This document shows positions 14,578 through 17,586 of a stretch of DNA of 17,586 nt, piece by piece; within the stretch, counting starts at the first letter, position 1, and every line of letters begins with the position of its first letter. Source of the stretch: Microcaldota archaeon (GTDB lineage Archaea; Micrarchaeota; Micrarchaeia; Micrarchaeales; CABMGC01). The stretch covers positions 1-17,586 of the forward strand of contig JAJYFQ010000005.1 of NCBI GenBank assembly GCA_021785375.1, read 5' to 3'. The notes beneath the pieces were generated by a model. It searched no databases. It saw only the letters and a program-made list of their open reading frames with translations, and had not been told where the DNA came from. The translations under genes were made by a program, and so were the position numbers.

Positions 14578-14718
14578 ATGCCGGAGATAAACCAGCTTTG
14601 CCACATCTGCGGGAAGGTAGCGGTGCATACGTGCAAGCTCTGCGGAAGACCGGTCTGTGAAACCCACTACGACAGCAGATCTGGTACGTGCACGTCGCAC
14701 GTGACGCGAGTGAGATAA
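14578..14718 (+). CDS. Small zinc-finger protein, 46 residues
   Basis: This frame encodes 46 residues with six cysteines and four histidines: C8-x2-C11, C19-x2-C22, C27-x2-H30 and C38-x2-H41. The pattern LCHICGKVAVHTCKLCGRPV resembles cross-brace or HIT-type zinc fingers and short archaeal 'CxxCG...CxLCGRPVC' proteins. It probably binds two zinc ions and nucleic acid or a protein partner. The ATG lies 10 bases after the primase stop; the closer ATG at 14570 opens a frame that stops after six codons. Co-transcription with the primase suggests a replication-related role, but this is inference. Confidence 0.75.
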   Translation: MPEINQLCHICGKVAVHTCKLCGRPVCETHYDSRSGTCTSHVTRVR

Positions 14719-14721
14719 CCG

Positions 14722-14988
14722 CTAGAGGTTCTGGAAGTCGCTTGCCGATGTTCCTTTTGGAAACGCCTTCCCATTTTGCGACTCCACCGGAAGCCCTACC
14801 TCGCTGGCTATCCTGTTGAGCTCCGATATGTCTATCATCCTGTCGGTGTGGAGCTCCGCATAGGTTATGTTGCCGAGCTGCACCCTCTTCACCTTGAACG
14901 TAAGCTGTTGAAACATCCCGCTCCTGACGACTCTGATCTTCGTTGATCCTTCCTTCAGTATTCTCTGCGCGTTGCCCGATAGATTCAT
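14722..14988 (-). CDS. Small protein of unknown function, 88 residues
   Basis: From ATG 14988 the product is 88 residues, rich in beta-prone segments (TKIRVVRSGMFQQLTFKVKR, then VQLGNITYAELHTD), followed by a helix (DISELNRIASEVGLP) and a polar tail. I do not recognise it. GGTGG (14996-15000) lies seven bases before the ATG. The frame can also start at TTG 15051, which is 27 bases from a TATA-like element at 15073-15083, giving a 109-residue leaderless alternative. I prefer the ATG because of the ribosome site; the TATA box then gives a leader of about 64 bases. It is convergent with the zinc-finger gene, three bases apart. Confidence 0.65.
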   Translation of the reverse strand: MNLSGNAQRILKEGSTKIRVVRSGMFQQLTFKVKRVQLGNITYAELHTDRMIDISELNRIASEVGLPVESQNGKAFPKGTSASDFQNL

Positions 14989-15062
14989 GCCCTCGCCACC
15001 ATTTCCTTTCAGTATTTGATCGCAACCAGTTTTCGACGACAAACTTTGCAAAAATGTGGTGT

Positions 15063-15085
15063 CGTGTACACGAAATTTATTCGTG
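15063..15085. promoter_or_regulatory. Overlapping palindromes around the TATA box of the 88-residue gene
   Basis: CGTGTACACG (15063-15072) is a perfect ten-base palindrome. CACGAA-ATTTA-TTCGTG (15069-15085) is a second dyad with six-base arms, and its centre coincides with the minus-strand TATA-like element CGAATAAATTT. They lie between two divergent genes and may form an operator. Confidence 0.4.
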
Positions 15086-15116
15086 GATAAATCTGATATT
15101 GACTGATAAGAATGAA

Positions 15117-15134
15117 AAGGATATATTTAAATAT
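15117..15134 (+). promoter_or_regulatory. Promoter of speD
   Basis: AAGG followed by ATATATTTAAATAT is a strong TATA region. Centred near 15126, it predicts initiation near 15152 and a leader of about 44 bases before the ATG at 15196. Confidence 0.55.
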
Positions 15135-15166
15135 CAATTACATTGTAACATAAGTGTAAGTTAAAG

Positions 15167-15181
15167 TATTCGGACCGAATA
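15167..15181. promoter_or_regulatory. Palindrome in the speD leader
   Basis: TATTCGG-A-CCGAATA is a perfect dyad with seven-base arms around one base, 15-29 bases before the speD ATG. The one-base centre cannot form an RNA loop without opening pairs, so a DNA-binding site is likelier than an attenuator. Confidence 0.4.
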
Positions 15182-15195
15182 GGCGCGAACATTAA

Positions 15196-15639
15196 ATGGG
15201 AACTTCGAAACAAAATAGTTTGGTTCAGCAGGTTCAGCAGCAAAGAAAGGAAACTACTCCTGAATTACAATCAACCACCGAGGATGAGTCACGAATAGTT
15301 GGCATGCACGTCTTCGGGAACCTCTACGGACTCGACCCGAAGCTTATGCAGGACAAGGAATTCCTTAGGCAGACCGTGCTCAAGGCAGTCGAGGTGGCGA
15401 ACATGACCCTAGTTGAGCACAAGGCATGGGGCTTTGGAGGAAAGAAGGGCGGAGTCACGGTAATGGCGCTCATAACCGAGAGCCACGTGGTCCTTCACAC
15501 ATGGAACGAGTACAAGTACGCGACTCTTGACATTTACACGTGCGGGGAGAAGAGCAACCCGAACGCGGCATTCGACTACATAGTCGAGCAGCTCAAGCCG
15601 AAGAGCCACAAGCGCTTCTACGCAGACAGGAGCAGCTAA
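15196..15639 (+). CDS. speD: S-adenosylmethionine decarboxylase proenzyme (or related arginine decarboxylase)
   Basis: The 147-residue protein is a class 1b SpeD. The self-cleavage site is E95-S96-H97 (LITESHVVLHTW): cleavage before Ser96 yields the pyruvoyl cofactor. His101 in HTWNEY and Cys116 in DIYTCGE are the other processing and catalytic residues. The enzyme makes decarboxylated SAM for spermidine-type polyamines. Some archaeal homologues decarboxylate arginine instead, and the substrate cannot be settled here. The core starts at about residue 33 (RIVGMHVFG). The first 32 residues form a Gln/Glu/Thr-rich extension (QQVQQQRKETTPELQSTTED) not usual in the family. In the usual HTWPEY the Pro is Asn, and the Ser of GVSG is Thr88. 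The interrupted methyltransferase gene follows. Confidence 0.93.
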   Translation: MGTSKQNSLVQQVQQQRKETTPELQSTTEDESRIVGMHVFGNLYGLDPKLMQDKEFLRQTVLKAVEVANMTLVEHKAWGFGGKKGGVTVMALITESHVVLHTWNEYKYATLDIYTCGEKSNPNAAFDYIVEQLKPKSHKRFYADRSS

Positions 15640-15685
15640 TTCTAAAGAACAGTTTAAGTGAAACAGTATTCCCCCAGATGGAGAG

Positions 15686-15796
15686 ATGGTAGTTTACAAA
15701 TATCCTAAGCCGACAAGAAGAGTAAGGGCCAAGTGGAATAAAATTTATAGAGAGGCCGGACGCAAGCCGAAGCGAGTAGTTATAGCCGACCGCTAA
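15686..15796 (+). pseudogene. 5' fragment of an IS630-interrupted SAM methyltransferase gene
   Basis: An ATG-initiated frame of 36 codons. The first 32 codons are host sequence: very basic, with KYPKPTRRVRAKWNKIYREA, which fits the N-terminal helix of TehB-like methyltransferases (W-x-K-I-Y). The last four codons (IADR) are formed by the left end of the IS630 element, where TAGCC begins at 15783. Removing the element and one TA continues the frame as VVIPEDPILLALDML into the methyltransferase core at 16923. Read alone, it could be mistaken for a small basic protein. Confidence 0.75.
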
Positions 15797-15806
15797 AGTT
15801 TTTCAG
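15783..15806 (+). repeat. Left terminal inverted repeat of the IS630 element
   Basis: It matches the right end in 19 of 24 positions when inverted. It begins TAGCC directly after the TA at 15781-15782 and overlaps the last codons of the 36-codon frame. Confidence 0.75.
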
Positions 15807-15842
15807 AACGAAAGTATCATAGATTTTTGCTTCCAATACAAA

Positions 15843-16892
15843 GTGGCGACAGTTGTGTTGGAAGAAGACGAACCTCTTCTTCGCAGGCATGCAAAAGAGT
15901 GCAAGGACGTGCGGGAACAGAATAGGTACCTTGCACTTCATGCAGTAAGTGCTGGAAAAGAGGTTTCATTGGTTGCAGAAATCTTCTGCGTAGACGAAGA
16001 TTCAATTTATGGATGGATAAGGAGATGGAAAGAAGAAAAGAACCTCTCAAACAAACCAAAGAGCGGAAGACCGCCTGCATTTGACGAGAGGGAGAAGAAA
16101 GACCTGAAGAAGTTAGTGGACGAGAACGATCCACAGTTACACAGAATAAACGCCTCCTTCTGGGACTGCGCTGAGTTGCACAAGTACTACTTATCAAGGG
16201 GCAAGAATATATCAGAAGACGCTATACGAAGAACCCTGATAGAGATGGGCGCACATTACGTCAAGGCGCAGTTTGAATACAAGGAAGCTGACCTGGATAA
16301 ACAACGCAATTTTGCCTTGATGTTCTTTAACGACGTAAAGAGGCTGACAGATGGGATTGCGTTGTTATTTGAGGATGAGATGTCAACATGCACGACGCCC
16401 CACAAGGGATATGGATGGACTTTCCAGGATAGGCTCGTTATACAAACTCCGCAATCACACAAAGAAAGACTGAACACCTTTGGTGCAACAAACCCTATCG
16501 ACGGAAAGAGCATACAGATGTCCAGCCATATTGCAAAGGCATCTGCGCTCATCATGTTCTTGGAGAAGATAATCAAGGTCTATGCAGAGAAAGACGAGAT
16601 ATGGATCTACCTCGACAACTGTGCCGTGCATAAATCAAAGTTGGTAAAAGAGTGGCTGAAGGCTCATCCGAAGGTTAGGATAAGGTGGATGCCCTCCTAT
16701 TCCCCAAGTCTGAATCCGCAGGAAGCAATGTGGGGATACGGCAGGAAGAAGTTTCTGAACAACTGCGTCTTTGACAATGCAAGACAGCTTCGCATGAGGT
16801 TCAGTTGGTTTATCCGTCGGTTGGAACCAAGTGTAGTAAGGAGTGTTGCGTCGTTAATACCGATAGAGGCACTGTTGAGTTTTCAGGTATAG
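15843..16892 (+). CDS. IS630-family DDE transposase
   Basis: The 349-residue transposase has an N-terminal helix-turn-helix region (about 26-80: HAVSAGKEVSLVAEIFCVDE, DSIYGWIRRW) with a GRPP linker at 74-77 as in many IS630 proteins, and a C-terminal DDE core. Catalytic residues are read from LLFEDEMST (first Asp), IYLDNCAVHKS (second Asp) and SPSLNPQEAMW (Glu). It catalyses cut-and-paste movement into TA sites. Start GTG 15843; length is normal and no frameshift is seen, so the enzyme may be active. It lies wholly inside the element bounded at 15783 and 16920. Confidence 0.95.
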   Translation: MATVVLEEDEPLLRRHAKECKDVREQNRYLALHAVSAGKEVSLVAEIFCVDEDSIYGWIRRWKEEKNLSNKPKSGRPPAFDEREKKDLKKLVDENDPQLHRINASFWDCAELHKYYLSRGKNISEDAIRRTLIEMGAHYVKAQFEYKEADLDKQRNFALMFFNDVKRLTDGIALLFEDEMSTCTTPHKGYGWTFQDRLVIQTPQSHKERLNTFGATNPIDGKSIQMSSHIAKASALIMFLEKIIKVYAEKDEIWIYLDNCAVHKSKLVKEWLKAHPKVRIRWMPSYSPSLNPQEAMWGYGRKKFLNNCVFDNARQLRMRFSWFIRRLEPSVVRSVASLIPIEALLSFQV

Positions 16893-16896
16893 TCTA

Positions 16897-16920
16897 CCGA
16901 ATTACTTTTGCGGTTGGCTA
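16897..16920 (+). repeat. Right terminal inverted repeat of the IS630 element
   Basis: Ends GCGGTTGGCTA directly before the TA at 16921-16922. It is the inverse of the left end with five mismatches in 24, and is nearly identical to the end of the second element at 17475. Confidence 0.75.
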
Positions 16921-16922
16921 TA

Positions 16923-17461
16923 TACCTGAGGATCCCATCCTTTTGGCTCTCGATATGCTTAGAAAGGGCGGGAAGAGCAAGACACTTAGATACCTGGACC
17001 TTGGCTGTGGCGAAGGCCTGGATGTTATACTAATGGCGAAGAAGGGTGCCGAGGCCGTTGGGATTGACTTCTCGGAAGTGGCAATAAAGAGAGCCAGGAG
17101 ATTTGCAAGGAAGGAGAGAGTCGAGGCCGCATTCGTGCATGGGAACCCTCTGAGGAAGAAGATCGACGGCAGATTCGACATTGTAGCATCAAGGTTTGTC
17201 CTGCACACTATCAGAAATGTCTACCAGAAGAGGTTCGTAGAGACCATGATGGCCTACACAAAAGAGGGAGGATTTAACGTTCTAGTCTATCATACCACTT
17301 ACGCGAACGGAAAGCTGATTGAGGGATTCCAATTGAACCTTGAGAGTTTTTACCTCAAGAAAGGATGGGGAGTGAGAGCTTCGAAGGAGGAGTTTTCCGG
17401 AAAGGGCTTCACCCACGGCAAGCCACTGCACTGGAAGTATGTAATTGCACAAAGGCCTTGA
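16923..17461 (+). pseudogene. 3' fragment of the interrupted class I SAM-dependent methyltransferase gene
   Basis: This encodes the last 179 residues of the methyltransferase. Motif I is YLDLGCGEG (SAM-binding loop), the next acidic strand is VGIDFSEVAI, and motif IV is RFDIVASRFVLH. The fold resembles TehB/UbiE-like small-molecule methyltransferases; the substrate is unknown. The IS630 insertion removed the first 32 codons. The frame is open upstream into the transposase gene (to 16805), but that part is insertion-sequence DNA. Translation could restart at ATG 16955, just before motif I, giving a 168-residue product that keeps the SAM-binding motifs. A TATA-like CTATATACC spans the right junction (16918-16926) and could drive it. 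Otherwise the gene is dead. Confidence 0.8.
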
Positions 17462-17474
17462 TTCCTTCTTTCTA

Positions 17475-17586
17475 TAGCCAACCGTAAAAGTAATTAGACC
17501 TGAAAGCTTAACAAGGATTCTATCTGAATCAGTGACGCGACACTCTTCACCATCTCAGGTTTGAGGCGTCTTACGAACCAACTCAG
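17475..17586 (-). mobile_element. Second IS630-family element, inverted, cut by the window edge
   Basis: TAGCCAACCGTAAAAGT at 17475-17491 is an IS630-type end that differs from the first element's right end by one base in 17. It is preceded by TA at 17473-17474, and minus-strand transposase coding sequence follows. Orientation is opposite to the first element, with the right ends facing each other across the methyltransferase fragment. The remainder lies beyond the window. Confidence 0.8.
17494..17586 (-). CDS. IS630-family transposase, C-terminal 30 residues (partial)
   Basis: The minus strand reads LSWFVRRLKPEMVKS, then VASLIQIESLLSFQV and a TAA stop. Aligned without gaps to the C-terminus of the transposase at 15843-16892, 22 of 30 residues match. 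The two are therefore relatives, not a recent duplicate. The rest of the gene is outside the window. Confidence 0.82.
   Translation of the reverse strand: MSWFVRRLKPEMVKSVASLIQIESLLSFQV

Larger units (their letters stand above)
15783..16920 (+). mobile_element. IS630-family insertion sequence, complete, 1138 bases
   Basis: The element is bounded by TAGCCGACCGCTAAAGT on the left and the inverse of TAGCCAACCGCAAAAGT on the right (15 of 17 bases match; 19 of 24 over a longer stretch). It is flanked on each side by the dinucleotide TA (15781-15782 and 16921-16922), the target duplication expected of IS630/Tc1-mariner elements. It carries one full-length transposase gene. It is inserted after codon 32 of a methyltransferase gene. 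Confidence 0.85.

Noticed and set aside
15686..15796. A stand-alone 36-residue basic protein
   Set aside because: Its last codons are formed by the IS630 left end, and joining across the element extends it into the methyltransferase. It is a fragment, although it may still be translated.
16805..16922. Upstream part of a 218-residue open frame that runs into the methyltransferase
   Set aside because: It lies within the 3' end and right terminal repeat of the IS630 element and shares its bases with the transposase. It is not part of the methyltransferase.
15783..17586. Classic composite transposon carrying the methyltransferase
   Set aside because: The methyltransferase is interrupted by the first element and its 5' piece lies outside it, so it is a target gene, not captured cargo. 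The two elements are also diverged.
1..17586. CRISPR arrays, tRNA or rRNA genes
   Set aside because: No regularly spaced direct repeats, cloverleaf with a T-loop, or conserved rRNA sequence was seen by reading both strands; this is a visual check only.

Overview
The window reads as a chromosomal segment of an archaeon. Evidence: a eukaryote-type DNA primase large-subunit homologue (13647-14567), an AK6/Fap7-type adenylate kinase, archaeal SpeD, an Lrp-like double winged-helix regulator, and A/T-rich TATA boxes about 26-28 bases before the start codon of many genes, which implies leaderless mRNAs. Other genes carry GGTG or GGAGGT ribosome sites. A small-genome (DPANN-like) lineage such as Micrarchaeota would fit, but the sequence alone does not prove it.

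Layout. 1-879 (-): Lrp-like regulator cut by the window edge. 1014-3336 (+): an EamA-type transporter with an extra C-terminal soluble domain, then a four-helix membrane protein with a PLD-like cytosolic domain. 3516-6806 (-): a tight three-gene ABC operon (ATPase, membrane-anchored CARDB/COG1361-like exported protein, MacB-type permease). Divergent from it, 6986-8455 (+): a one-pass membrane protein with an N-terminal winged helix and a DUF4382-like outer domain, a candidate ToxR-like sensor for that operon. 8471-8662 (+): small hypothetical. 8663-9415 (-): six-helix membrane protein. 9598-10914 (+): DEAD-box RNA helicase with a Gly/Arg/His-rich tail and a long 5' leader. 10952-12137 (-): AK6-type kinase after an unknown coiled-coil protein. 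12204-13550 (-): glyA, with a palindrome over its TATA box. 13647-14718 (+): PriL with a PriX-like C-terminus, plus a 46-residue zinc-finger protein. 14722-14988 (-): small unknown protein. 15196-15639 (+): speD.

The right end is an insertion-sequence region. An IS630-family element (15783-16920, TA duplicated on both sides) sits inside a class I SAM-dependent methyltransferase gene. Removing the element and one TA joins a 32-codon N-terminal piece in frame to the rest and restores a 211-residue protein with an intact nucleotide-binding motif. A second, divergent IS630 element in inverted orientation begins 13 bases after the methyltransferase stop and runs off the window.

No rRNA, tRNA or CRISPR array was seen. 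No gene-free stretch exceeds 300 bases.
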